Shown here piece by piece: positions 43,971 through 55,100 of a stretch of 64,000 nucleotides of DNA. A program made the translations under genes and the position numbers. The DNA is from Euclidia mi. Taxonomy: Eukaryota; Arthropoda; Insecta; Lepidoptera; Erebidae. The notes beneath the pieces are model-generated. The model worked only from the letters and a program-made list of their open reading frames with translations. It made no database searches and was not told the origin of the DNA. The stretch covers positions 91,442,051 to 91,506,050 of the forward strand of contig OX123182.2 in the NCBI GenBank assembly GCA_944739405.2, written 5' to 3'. Position 1 is the first letter of the stretch. Every line of letters begins with the position of its first letter.

Positions 43971-44700
43971 ATATGCAAAGAAAAGGCTTCACCGGACATT
44001 GTCGACAAAACGTTATCACCTTTTTAGTCTGGTTTTTACCCAACTTTCTGCCGTAAGTAGCTGACTTATCTTTGTAATAATTGACACATATTTGCCTGCT
44101 TCTTCTGGCTTGCCCGTCTTTTTGGTACAGTTTGTGTGCCATTCTTTTGCGTCTTGCAACTGAAACATCTAGTTGGCTGCATCGACGACTTCAGCAATTC
44201 CAGCCGGAAGTCTGCCATTTGTATTTTCTACCCAGTGACGCTTTGATACAACATCAACGCATTGACCACTGCTGTATTCAGGAGAAGATTGATCGCAAAC
44301 TTCTTATACCATTTTATCGATTGCCTCAGTGGATTTGAGTAGGCAACCATTTGCTTGGATTTGGTTTGTTGTACAGGCGAAAAACGATTTGTCCACGAAA
44401 AGGCACTACGGTTTCATCTATGCAGATCTCTGCGGAAGGAGTCTACACTCCTTTTCTTGAAATTTCCTGTTCACAACCTCGAGTAATTTTTCAATCCTGT
44501 GTAATCTATTAGATAGTTTTTTTTTTTCGTCTTGCTGAGAAACGTGCAACATTTGCAGTAGTACCTCAAATTGATTTCGACTCATTATTGTTCGAGGAAA
44601 ATTCTGTCTAACAGGATCTTTTGACCAGTAGTCGGATATTTTAGGTAATTTTACAATACCCAAGAAAATAATCAATCCAAAAATCATTTCATCTCTGCTG
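43951..44700 (-). pseudogene. piggyBac transposase remnant
   Basis: On the - strand, from right to left: FGLIIFLGIVKLPKISDYWS and MSRNQFEVLLQMLHVSQQ (44687-44540), the N-terminal catalytic-domain block of DDE_Tnp_1_7. Next is ICIDETVVPFRGQ near 44415, the first catalytic Asp. A jump follows to SIKWYKKFAINLLLNTAVVN (about 44335-44270), with the middle of the domain, including the second and third catalytic Asp regions, missing. Last is a Cys-rich C-terminus, RSRQICVNYYKDK through FCRQCPVKPFLCISCY (about 44110-43955). Frames differ between blocks, so it is inactive. Confidence 0.88.
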
Positions 44701-45026
44701 CGAATGTAGGTTTCCTCAGGCGCGTGTCAAGCGCATCGCTTCGGGGAATCCGAAAGGGCGCGGGGTGTGACCGATGCGCCGCGCGAAAGAAATTCAAATT
44801 TCTATCGGCGTGCGCCGCGGTGGTCACCGGTGAGTTACAGTAATTATTTTGTTAATTCTTTGGGTATTAACACGAAATAATTATTTAGATTGGGGTTTTT
44901 ACCTATTTTGAATCGTATTAGCCAATTAAATATAATATGAAAATTTGTTGAAATCGTAAATCGACGTCAGCCCATATGGAAAGTATACCGGTGGGCACCG
45001 GTGACCACCACGGCGTTCAATGTTAA

Positions 45027-45640
45027 GCTATAAAAAGTTTATCTTCATATTTTGTGGGTTCTTTTATCCTTGTTTGTATTACACATGTCAGTCCCCTATT
45101 TACAATGTCCGAGAGATGCTTCAGATAAACTAAATAGAGTCCGCGTCGCCGCAGACGCGAACAAGTCTAGATAATATCTACAACAACATTTTATTTCCCT
45201 GAAATTACTATCTGATTCACCTCAGTGAAGGTGGATAAACTCCTCGGTATATGTAAATAATACATAGGTAGGTATAATTTCGTATACCTAACCTCGTGAA
45301 AGCTTGTGGGGATGGAGGTATGTTTGACTCTTTCACGCAAAAAGTACTGAAAGGTTTTTGACGAAACTTTGTTGTAATATAGGTACATAGTTTATATGGC
45401 AGAATAACATGTAGGTACCTTTTGTCGTTATCTAATAGTGGGGATGGAACCGCAGGCAGAAGCTAGTATCTTCTTGGGTTTACGCGAATGTTACACATTG
45501 AAATTAAACTACAGTTTACGGATTTTATCGTGGTATATTGGTTTCACTAAGTTATTACATTTAAACCGAATGATCTAGAAACTACATTTTTAATTTATTA
45601 CTAGCCGACGTTTCGAATTCTTTACAGGATTCATGTTCAC
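45027..45640 (-). other. Meteorin-like intron, repeat-rich
   Basis: AT-rich, with a dispersed-repeat stretch around 45490-45640 (AATTAAACTACAGTTTACGG and GCCGACGTTTCGAATTCTTT) leading into the hairpin at 45641. No coding sequence is seen. Confidence 0.45.
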
Positions 45641-45694
45641 GGCAGACTGAGGTGATATTTGTCTTTTTCTAGACAAATATCACCTCAGTCTGCC
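45641..45694. repeat. 24-bp perfect hairpin
   Basis: Left arm 45641-45664 and right arm 45671-45694 are exact reverse complements (GGCAGACTGAGGTGATATTT at the start), with loop TTTTCT. It joins the end of a dispersed repeat to unrelated sequence, so a strand-switch or head-to-head partial insertion is likely. Confidence 0.9.
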
Positions 45695-45764
45695 TAAGCT
45701 AGTGTTAGACAACACAACACCTTTTATAAAGCGAAATGGCAATCTTCGAGCTCTAGGACTACGG

Positions 45765-46148
45765 ATTAAACGCCTTCTTCTTTCTCTTAGCGTTATCCCA
45801 GTTTCAATCTGGGGTCCGCTTACTAGTCTAACCGGATTTGGCTGAATATTAGCTTTTCCACAGAGCGACTGCCTGTCTGACCCCCGCAACCTGAAGGGAT
45901 AGCGATATTCTATGATTTAGACTAGTGTCAGTTTATTTAGAAGGTACTGACGCCCTGTAACGACTGTCAAGATCTTAATGACAACCGGGACCGACGGCTT
46001 AACGTCCTCTCCGAGGCACGGGACAAGCGATAATTAACAATTCAATACGCACATAACTCCGAAAAGTCATTGGTGCGCGCCGTGGATGCGAACCCGATAC
46101 CCTCTGCATGGCAGTCTGTTGGTATATCCACTCGGCTATCGCTGCCTT
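45765..46148 (-). mobile_element. tRNA-derived SINE with LINE-like 3' tail
   Basis: The head, read on the - strand from 46146, is a tRNA-like sequence GGCAGCGATAGCCGAGTGG with A box TAGCCGAGTGG and B box GGGTTCGCATCC, i.e. an internal pol III promoter. The body has GAGGACGTTAAGCCGTCGGT. The tail has GTTGCGGGGGTCAGACAGGC and AATCCGGTTAGACTAGTAAG, a 3' end shared with RTE-type LINEs in Lepidoptera, which lets the SINE borrow LINE enzymes. It is not a functional tRNA gene. Confidence 0.8.
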
Positions 46149-46937
46149 ATTTATACGGATTAAACGCCTAATATAACTTAATTCAAGATATATATAACAT
46201 TATTTTTATTATCTATCTATGTATTTCAACTTACCTAAGTTATGACTTTAATTTAGTTATCAGTATTGGAAATATTCCGTATCTTACGTAAACTTTGTCC
46301 CATGTTTGGACCCAACTACCACCCCACACAACGCAAGTTTTCCAACGTTAGTTATGGGTACCTACATATATTATACTTAAGTCTCCGTCGAACACAAAAG
46401 CGACCGATGCTATAAAAGGCGACTAAAAACCACCGACCACAAACTTAAACGGCATTGTGGTCGGCTATACCTCGTGTCGATTCCCAAATGAGACAATTAT
46501 TTTTAGTTCGCACAAAGCCGCTCTGAATATGGCTTGTATTATTTGCTTGTGATAAAACCTACTGTCATTGCGCTTTTGGGGCGTGAAGAGAATTTTGGCT
46601 TTCGTGAAAATTCTAAATGTTTATGGAAAATCTGGATCGTACAGCTCTGAAAATAGCTATTTTTTTCCAGTACCTACGATGGTATTCTCTGTAGGATAAG
46701 TAAGATAAGGTTTTTCTAGTAAGTCCTACCACGACAAATGATTTTATGAAACCTTCCTTCACTAACGGCCGGTTTCAATATTCATGGATTTAGCTATTGT
46801 ATAGAGCTTATGTCAGATATGTAACGCTCGCTCTAGCCAAATTCATGGATATTGCAATGGCCAATATTGCATACAGTAAATTCTGATTAAACCAAATGAT
46901 GGATCACATAGGTACGAGTGTTGATATAAATACAGAC
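46149..46937 (-). other. Meteorin-like intron
   Basis: No exon is recognised. Around 46385-46520 a possible second SINE fragment (GTCGATTCCCAAATGAGACA is B-box-like) can be suspected but not delimited. Confidence 0.4.
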
Positions 46938-47088
46938 CTATAGTAATCATCCTGGTCGTTAAGATCATCAGGCTTGTCTCTCTGGTCATCGGGCGCGTTG
47001 GCTCGGATGAGCTTGGTCAGCCGGAGCGTCAGCTGCGTCGTGTCCAGGTCTTCACGGCTTTCACTACCCACGAACACGCCTCGGGACA
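46938..47088 (-). CDS. METRNL: Meteorin-like protein, exon 3 of those found
   Basis: On the - strand the exon begins after TTTATATTCACCAG (upper edge 47088) and ends TACTATAG|GTCTGT; 151 nt, phase 1 in and phase 2 out, consistent with both neighbours. It encodes SRGVFVGSESREDLDTTQLT, then LRLTKLIRANAPDDQRDKPD and DLNDQDDYY. The 'S-R-G-x-(F/I)' start after the C-T-S-D-(L/F)-V block and the strand T-x-L-x-L-R-x-T-K-(L/V)-(I/L)-R are as in arthropod meteorin-like proteins. The acidic end is a variable loop. Confidence 0.85.
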
Positions 47089-48823
47089 CTGGTGAATATA
47101 AACAACTTTATTAATATCTTCATACATACCTACGTTGGATTTGTAGAGAAATGCTTGAGGCAATTTTGGCCAAAGCTTGATAGAAATGAGCAATATTTGT
47201 ATCATTTGCCTTGACAAGGGATTAAAAGTAGTTGCTCATATAAATTGTGCGACTGTATGCCCAACGCTGGTGTCCAAGTTTCTAGACTGCTCGAAAGACC
47301 TCGACGTGATCTAACGAATTGAGTCCTGAGACAAGAAGCAGGGCCAACGGATCTACGTGCTCGCTGAAGCGGTAGCGCTCTGTGTAAATGTCACAACAAG
47401 ATGTCACTTGTCCAAATGGTTAACTTTGCCAACGTTTCTTTATTTTAGGTACCTACTGATCTTTTACGGCAACTCAAGACACGCTATAGGGTTACTATGA
47501 AATCATTATAAAGTAGTGCTCTATCTAGCACATTCGATCGGAAGCTTTCGCTATCAGCAATCGCGCCTGCAACTATGTAACATAAAACATGACTTAGTTA
47601 TTAGTTACCTATCTGAAACCATGCATCGTTCAATTATGAAAGTCGGTCTAAGAAGAGTTTAAATAAATTGGATGTAGAAATCAAGATTGCTATCATCATA
47701 ACACCGTAGGTAGAAACCAACGCAAGAAAAAGTTAACTCTCCATCTTTAGAACATAATTATTTAATTGAAAACGAGTTCCCCGAAATGGACATAATAGCT
47801 CAAAATAAAACTTATCGAGGAAAAAACACAATCAAAATTTAATCTAAATATAAAATGTGATCAAAAATATCAATTTTAATATTCAATACATCAAAGAAAC
47901 TTATTGATTAGTCCGTAGTTTGAATGTTTTGTTTAATAACACAAGTTTTCTTAATTATAGTAATTGGTGGAGCGCAAACAAATTAGAAGTTATAAAGTTT
48001 AATCACTGTCTATCAAAGCGCGTGGTTTGGGCCACAATTGAGACGCCGACGACGTTTTTCTCCGATACATCACTAAATGCATACAATCGTAAAATCGCCT
48101 CGGCGACATGTATTGCATGATTCATTTGGTTTATTAAAATAATTATAGCTATATCTTGACCTTAATTAAAGTTGTCTTTCATTGTATGAAGCTAGATTTC
48201 TGCTTATTAATTGACTCATTCAATCAAATAAATATGTTAGTTATGTGTAGCAAAAGCTGCTTATTAAGATTGCTTAAAAGCTTACGCATCTTTTATGAGC
48301 TATTAAAAATGCATTCTTCTCAAAATGACCGACCGATCTCAATGAATATAAAACAAATTCACTAGATGGCCGTTTAGTTAATCTCCGTGAAAATGGAGCA
48401 TTAATAAAGTGTAGCGTTACAATGTCATACAGAGTGGGTAGGTAGGTACGCGCGCTACAATCAGCTACACGAACTGGTTCGCTCGCGACACCAGATTTAT
48501 TGTACAGATATTAATCACCGTGTCGCCATTGTTCGCGACGCAATACATTTTTTGTTCGTTTCGTGAGTAAGCGCAAAATGTACCCGGATTTCTTCCACGT
48601 AGAGCTTTTGTTTGAGATACTTATATGAGAGAATAGTCCAGCTCTTTGGTAAACGGTCATCAACCTGCGGCGCGATCCGATAATTACATACAAAGCCTTC
48701 ACTAACGAGCCATCATGTCTATCTCACCTCTATGTTATCAACACAACTGTTCATTTAATTGTAACTTAGTGTTCTCCCACGAAATATTTATATCAAATAT
48801 TAATGCTATCTAATATATTGTCT
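47089..48823 (-). other. Meteorin-like intron
   Basis: AT-rich intron with no recognised exon or RNA gene. A CACTAGATGGC word at about 48359 resembles a CTCF core but misses the outer bases. Confidence 0.5.
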
Positions 48824-50557
48824 ACTAGCTTTCGCCCGCGGCTTCGCCCGCATGAAAGTGAAATAAAGAGTTGCCTTTGTACTTCCCCAGGCTTCAGACT
48901 ATCCATATCAAATTTCATCTCAAACGGATCTGCACATTAGCCGTGTAGCATACATATAAACAGGTCCAAACTACTTACTGTAAAAGACAAAGTTCATCTA
49001 CATTAAATACTGAAGGCAATAAATCTATCAATTTGATAACTACTCTACAATGAGCATTGTAAAAAACTTTTTTTTTATGTTAAACTGTTTTATTACAATA
49101 AAAATTATGTAGTTAGAGGTTATGTACTAAAAGCTAAAAATTTATTCGGTAAGTCCTAGCTACCAGATCGCACTAATGTTCTCATCAATGTGGGGTATTG
49201 ATCAGACAAATATAAAATAGTTGGGCAAGCGAAATTTCTATCATAATATTTACTCTGGATAATATGCTACGCCCAAAACGATTTTTTAGTTAATTTTATT
49301 TTCAAGTTTTTGCTTTTGTTGTTAGTTGATACTTCTCATTATCTTTTCATAGTGATCCCTTTGCTACCAATCAGGCCCTGTCGTTCGATACTCATATTGA
49401 GGTATTTGTGGAATATAGGTAATTCGCCATTTTGTTGTGGCAGCCATCTTGAATTATTCATAGTGAGCTCTATTCTACCAATCGAACCCTTTCATTTGAT
49501 ACCCATATTGAGGTATTTGTGGAAAATATGTAATCCGCCATTTTGCAGCGACAGCCATCTTGGATTTTTCATAGTGAGCTATATACTACGAATCAAGCCT
49601 TTTCATTTGATACCTATATTAAACTGTTTGAGGAAAATAAGAAATCCACCATTTTGTCGCGGCGGCCATCTTGAATTTTTCATAGTGAGCTCTATTCTAC
49701 GAATCAAGCCCTTTCATTTGATACCTATATTGAAGTATTTGTGGAAAATAAGTAATCCGCCATTTTGTGGCGGCGGCCATCTTGGATTTTTCATAGTGAG
49801 CTCTATTCTACCAATTAAACTCTTTCATTCGATACCCATATTGAGGTATTTGTGGAAAATATGTAATCAGCCATTTTGCGGCGACAGCCATCTTGGATTT
49901 TTCATAGTGAGCTCTATTCTACGAATCAAGCCCTTTCATTTGATACCCATATTGAACTGTTTGAGGAAAATAAGAAATCCACCATTTTATCGCGGCGGCC
50001 ATCTTGAATTTTTCATAGTGAGCTCTATTCTACGAATCAAGTCCTTTCATTTGATACCCATATTGAAGTATTTGTGGAAAATAAGTATTCCGCCATTTTG
50101 TGGCGGCGGCCATCTTGGATTTTTCATAGTGAGCTCTTTTCTACCAATCAAGCCCTTTCATTTGATACCCATATTGAGGTTGTTGTGAAGTAATATGTAA
50201 TCTGCCATTTTGTATCGGCGGTCATCTTGAATTTACCATCATTTAATTTTTTTTAAATCTTGATGACAATATGAGTGTATACCAAAAATCAGATCAATCT
50301 GTCATCAGGAAGGGGGTAAAATTCCAATTAATAGCTTTCAGAGCTCAGGATTTTTGCCGACTTAGTTGATACTTTTCCTTATATTATGGCAACATTATCC
50401 AAAAATGTTTTAAATTGTAGCCTATGTGTTATTCTGATGTATAAACTATATTACTGTAAAGTTTCATCCAAATCCGTTCAGTAGTTTTTGCGTGAAAGAG
50501 TAACAAACATCCTTACATACATCTTCACAAACTTTCACATTTATAATATTAGTAGGA
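48824..50557 (+). mobile_element. Interspersed repeat element carrying a minisatellite
   Basis: It begins CTAGCTTTCGCCCGCGGCTT and ends with TTTCATCCAAATCCGTTCAG, then CATTTATAATATTAGTAGGA. These two ends belong together in a widespread lepidopteran repeat family (non-LTR or SINE-like). Between them is an eight-unit tandem array at 49350-50237. No RT domain is seen. Confidence 0.65.
49350..50237 (+). repeat. Eight tandem 111-bp units, open reading frame throughout
   Basis: The word TAGTGA(G/T) recurs at 49350, 49461, 49572, 49683, 49794, 49905, 50016 and 50127: exactly 111 bp each time. Units differ by roughly 5-15% substitutions, but I see no insertion or deletion. As 111 is 37 codons, one frame stays open for 292 codons (49310-50188), with a unit like IVSSILPIKPFHLIPILRYL. 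Each unit also contains GCCATTTTG and GCCATCTTG words. I regard protein coding as unproven. Confidence 0.9.
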
Positions 50558-51495
50558 TAGGATTTAGTTTCGTGCGTTACTGTATCATTAATATATTTCA
50601 AATAAATAAAACCCATGTTTGCCAGAAACCAATGATTCATAAATTACGTATTCTAAACGGTCAGAGAAACAATCGAATAATAATTCCTCTCTCTCGACAA
50701 TTTAACAATAGCTTGTCATTTTATATGACAAAGAACCTTAACACGTTTGTTGGCCGCAAGAAAAAAAATATCAGCATTTTTATGTGACATGACAAACAAA
50801 AAATCAATGATACGTGGTGGAGGCGGCTCATAACGTGGGTGCAGCGCGGCGCGGCGGGGCGCGAGCGGTGCAGTGACATAACTCCTCAACTATTATAATT
50901 TATCAAACCAGAAAAAACTACAAGATTGACTCCCTGGCGCGTCGCGTGCCGCCATGCCCCTACTTGTCCGTCCGGTATACACTTGTACCGCACGCCGCGC
51001 GCCGACGTAAATTGATTCTAAGCAACCGTCATCCCATCTTACTACTAGCATGCATAATATGCAAAAGCTTCCATAAGCCTGGCTCATTACCGGTACCTAT
51101 GAAATGCAACCTAATCTCTCCGAAGATCCGACTAGCACTTAGCGGAGATACAAAAGGCTCGACAAACAATACGTGAACCTTGTTCGGTAAAATTTGTGTA
51201 AAAAATTAAGATATTTTACAAAATAACGGCTGCAGTGAATAATAAGTGGCCGCGGTACTGTGTAAATACTTCTTGGTAGTTAAGAGAAAATTTGTATTTA
51301 AGTAAAACAACTTTTAATATAATTTCAGACGAGAGGAATGTCGATGATGGCGACAAATGAGTGTGCGGCGGCGGCGGCGCGACTTTATTAACATTCAGCG
51401 GCGGCACAGCTTCTGGTTTTGTGATTACCCATTATTGCGGTGAACCACCTAATGGAATAACGTTTTATGTAGTCGCGTGCGGTCTTTATGCTTAC
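50558..51495 (-). other. Meteorin-like intron, 5' part
   Basis: No exon or known repeat recognised. A short GC-rich patch lies at 50838-50872 (GCAGCGCGGCGCGGCGGGGC), and the rest is AT-rich. Confidence 0.5.
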
Positions 51496-51786
51496 CGAGG
51501 TCGCTGGTGCAGAAGGCGAGCTCTAGCTCTGAGTCGGTGCAGGGCCGGCAGTCCGCCGTGGCGGGGTCGTAGTGCCGCCTCACTAGCGGCCTGGCCTCGT
51601 ATCTGAACGTGGCCATTCTTCTCTGCATGCCTTCCTCCGGTTCAGCTTCTACGTAGAGAGCGGCTCGCCCTCTCCGACTGCGGAAACACCGCAGTTCCCG
51701 GGGGTCTCCGTCGTTCGGCGCATACAGCGGCACCAGCTTGTGCGCTCCTTCCACAAACAGCCGAGCTGGAAACCGCTCAGCGACTT
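51496..51786 (-). CDS. METRNL: Meteorin-like protein, exon 2 of those found
   Basis: On the - strand the exon starts after GTGTATCTTTCCAG (upper edge 51786), which completes a Glu codon, and ends CGACCTCG|GTAAGC; 291 nt, phase 1 to phase 1. It encodes VAERFPARLFVEGAHKLVPL, then RELRCFRSRRGRAALYVEAE, MATFRYEARPL and CRPCTDSELELAFCTSDL. The F-x-R-Y-E stretch and the C-R-P-C-(T/S/N)-D-x-E-x-x-x-A-(F/V/A)-C-T-S-D block are the most diagnostic meteorin signatures. Strong GC bias relative to flanks supports purifying constraint. Confidence 0.92.
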
Positions 51787-51985
51787 CTGGAAAGATACAC
51801 CGCACTTAGTACTATTAAACATTTTAGATTGGATGCGGGCGGCTCAATATGGGTATTTATGGAGAGCCTTAGGGGACTGTGTCCTGCAGTCTACGTCTCT
51901 AGGTTGAGGTGATGATGATAGATAGGAAGACTCAATTTTTTTTATGTATGTCATGAAGTTGAGAACATTTTGTGCAATACTTTAC
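51787..51985 (-). other. Short meteorin-like intron with an RTE tail
   Basis: 199-bp intron with GTAAAG donor and TTTCCAG acceptor (- strand). About half of it (51830-51921) is an RTE-type LINE tail on the + strand, ending GAGGTGATGATGATAG. Confidence 0.7.
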
Positions 51986-52197
51986 CTGTATCATTAAGCC
52001 GCAGTTCATGGAAGAGGTCGGGCGGGTCGGGGCGCCGCATGACGCGCACGCACACTCTGAAGTCTTGCTCGTCGGCGGGCAGCGGCGGCCGGAACAGCAG
52101 CCGCAGTGCGCCCCGCGGGTACAGCCACGAGATGGCGCCCTCGCGGCACCGCAGGTACACCGGCGTCACGCCGCGCTCCGCCGTCGAGGTTAGACCA
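51986..52197 (-). CDS. METRNL: Meteorin-like protein, first exon found (exon 2 of gene)
   Basis: On the - strand the exon begins after GCCTGTCCTTCCAG (upper edge 52197), whose first nucleotide completes a split codon, and ends GATACAG|GTAAAG; 212 nt. It encodes GLTSTAERGVTPVYLRCREG, then AISWLYPRGALRLLFRPPL and FRVCVRVMRRPDPPDLFHEL. The S-G-L-T start and the C-x-E-G-x-(I/V)-x-W-L-Y-P-x-G-A-L-R-L block match meteorin N-termini just after the signal peptide and the first C-x-W motif. Thus a short upstream exon with the signal peptide and one cysteine is missing. The protein probably is a secreted growth-factor-like molecule. Nine cysteines are visible in the four exons. Confidence 0.9.
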
Positions 52198-55100
52198 CTG
52201 GAAGGACAGGCGACGGTTAGTATGATTATAACATAGAATAGCAGAGAGGGCGAGTCAGCTTTCAGACCCCTCGGAACACCTCCCTGGATCCTGCCCTGGC
52301 CCGTATCCAGTAAGGTGAGGAGAATTGGAGGCTTACACCGCCTCCCTCTCTAAAGGCATTGGTTTTTTTCCAAAGACACAGTAGAGTTTCCTGGACAAAC
52401 TTCATTCACCCTGTTTCAAGAAACCCTGAATCAAAATGAGCCTAATCAAAATCCTGGCTCTACCACTGTGATAAACAATACCAACATATACTTTGATCGT
52501 CAGGCATTAATGACGCATAACATGATATATGATAATTTTGGCAATTTAGTCGGCAATATTTACGGCAATATAGAACCTATAGATTCAAACGCTTGACATT
52601 TAAACCATTTTTTGTGTCCTATGTAGTACGTAAGTAATGGCCGTCTGACAGGATCGATCTACATAATCTTAGACAAACAGGCAAACAGGTATATAATATG
52701 GGTCATTTCAAATAAAACAATGATATGTAATTGTCACTCGAGCCTTCTGAGGACAACCTGTTAATAATAGTGCTATTGTACGCAGCGAACTCATCATCAA
52801 CTAAGAAACAGTTACTACCAGTTTGGTTTACTTATTAAAAAGTACCTGAGCATATGAAAAAAGCCTAAATAAAACTCGGCCAATCGGTGCGTATACGGTA
52901 GCTGCACATAATCATGTCAACACTATCTACATATTTAGCGTACGTTATTTATTTGTTAAAAAGCTGTCTTATTCATATTTGGTCGATTTGATTGGAACGT
53001 GGCTACCAGGGCCATTAATTTGAAAAGAGCTCATTACGTATTCCGTGTCCAACATGACATTGCGGACCGGCTCCGTTTATTCCGTCCAATAAAAATTATA
53101 AAACACATTCAAATTGCTACCGTTGAGAGTAGTGATATTTTACGATGCGAGTGGTTGTATGCACCGTTGTCCTTATTGTATCGATCGCATAGTATCAGGA
53201 ACCACATTAAGATGTCTGCGACAACGGGTTCCTTAATTTATTCATATAATAGCTGTCTTAATATAGCTGATAGTGTTTACGCGTACGCTATACTGGTTAC
53301 AACTTACAATGTAAGTATGATTGCCGTAGTAGGTAGTAGTGTACTGTACCGTTAAGCTGAACAAGTTATTTATACTACCTACCTTTACTACAATAATGTT
53401 TTGAATCCTTTGTTTAGCTGAAAATATTTTTTTGTGATTATTTATTCTACGAATAAGTTATTAGGGTTATCACAGTAGATCGACATTTCTAAGTTCCAAT
53501 TTTTAACTTCTATTTGCAGTTAAAAGTAATGGTAATTTAGGTTAAATGACCAACAAGTAAGTCATTTAGGTTTTTAATGGTTAGTTACTTAGCTGAAATT
53601 AACAGCGAAACTGTGCAGGTCAAGTAAGCCCTGCGGGGAAAGCTTTATTAAATTAGTTCACGTTGTATCTAGATGGAAAGTGGTGCAGGGAGTGGTAGAT
53701 GGAGGCGCGCGATCCGAGTGTCATTTGTGGCGTATCTCGAGTGCTGCCATAAACAAGCCGCGAGCGGACAATTGTATCTGCGATCAACGGCACGTGGGCA
53801 GCGATTCTGGAGTAGCGCCCACGCCGACGGCCGACCGCCGCGCCGACCACACGCCATAAAGCTTTAATATACGACACACCACACCACTGTACTATAAAGC
53901 GATGCCACGTACAGATTCTACGGCCGCCAATAAGAATACGACGTAGCTTTCATGTTAGAGTGCATTGTCTGTGTGGCATCGCCTCTCTCGCGGCTTTACG
54001 TCGACATCTACACTGCATGTCCACACTTCCTCGCTCTGCGCCCCACTCATATGTAAATACAGTCCTGTTTCAACGTAACCTGTGTTTTAGCATTTGCGTA
54101 TAAACCTACATATTTGTGTTAGAGCGGCTGCAGGATTTTGAATTAATCCATGCTATGAACGTTTATTGTAACCACGAATAATATAAATTAAAGCTAAATC
54201 AGAATAGTATACAAACGAATGCGCACCACAGGCCATTCTCCGTTTCATCAGAATGGAGACAGCTGCCTGATAGAATAGATACAGCGCATTTATCTGCATC
54301 TATTTACAACCGCCATTACTGGCGTGATAATAGCGAATTAACCACCAAAGCAGCCATTAGTATTCAATGCAAGGCGAGCTAAATATTGATTGATATTGTT
54401 TCGAACACCCCGCGGACACAAGAAACCGACAACAATAGAATTCCTATTATGTCTGGTGCACGGCGATCAACACTTTACATGTATTATTCAGATAGCTCTT
54501 AAAAACGCTCTGTAATTCATTGGCGGTTTATAATTAGTGTCGATGCAATTCACTCCTACGCGTTGCTCGAATAAATAAATCCCGAATATCCCTACAACAC
54601 GTACAATGCCAACGTCAAGCCTCGTACCCGACTCGAGCTGACGTCGCTCTTCGATTTTCTTTTATTAGTGACGCCCAAATTGGAATTTTGTCGCGTCATA
54701 TCCTACTTTCACGTCATCGGGAGACTTCCTTAATCCCACTAATGGGAGAATATTTAAAAAATATGTGTTGTAAATGACGAACTAATAGCGACAAGTGAGG
54801 CTCACATGGTCGCCCGGCCGACCGACGTGTTCGTCGCGACACACACGTGGAAGGTGGCTCGCTACCCCTGTCTGCAGGGGTTAACAACCTTTTAACACCA
54901 CGAAAAGGGTTTCTACCTGGCCTAAGCTTCAAGCTAGTTTTATACGATTATTAAAATTTGATCTTGATTAATTGTAATAGTGACTATAAGATTCTCTTAT
55001 TCTTTTTTAAAACACAAAGCGTCGTGACCATTTAAGATAATTATGAACAGAATAACAAATTTTATTATGTTTCGCTTTGTAATACGAAAATTAACTTCAA

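Larger units (their letters stand above)
43195..45022 (-). mobile_element. piggyBac-type DNA transposon, defective
   Basis: The element is flanked by TTAA at 43191-43194 and 45023-45026, the obligatory piggyBac target. The ends are inverted: CACATTGAACGCCG on the left, and the complement of CGGCGTTCAATG on the right. Subterminal CCCACCGGTGA-type words occur at both ends. It encodes piggyBac transposase remnants on the - strand but has lost much of the catalytic centre. A separate interspersed repeat is inserted at about 43770-43970. It sits in an intron of the meteorin-like gene. Confidence 0.85.

Noticed and set aside
46075..46148. Functional tRNA gene
   Set aside because: A and B boxes are present, but the acceptor stem does not pair properly and a SINE body with LINE tail follows.
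53653..53877. Overlapping ORFs in a GC-rich patch
   Set aside because: No signal peptide, motif or splice context; chance openness from GC composition.
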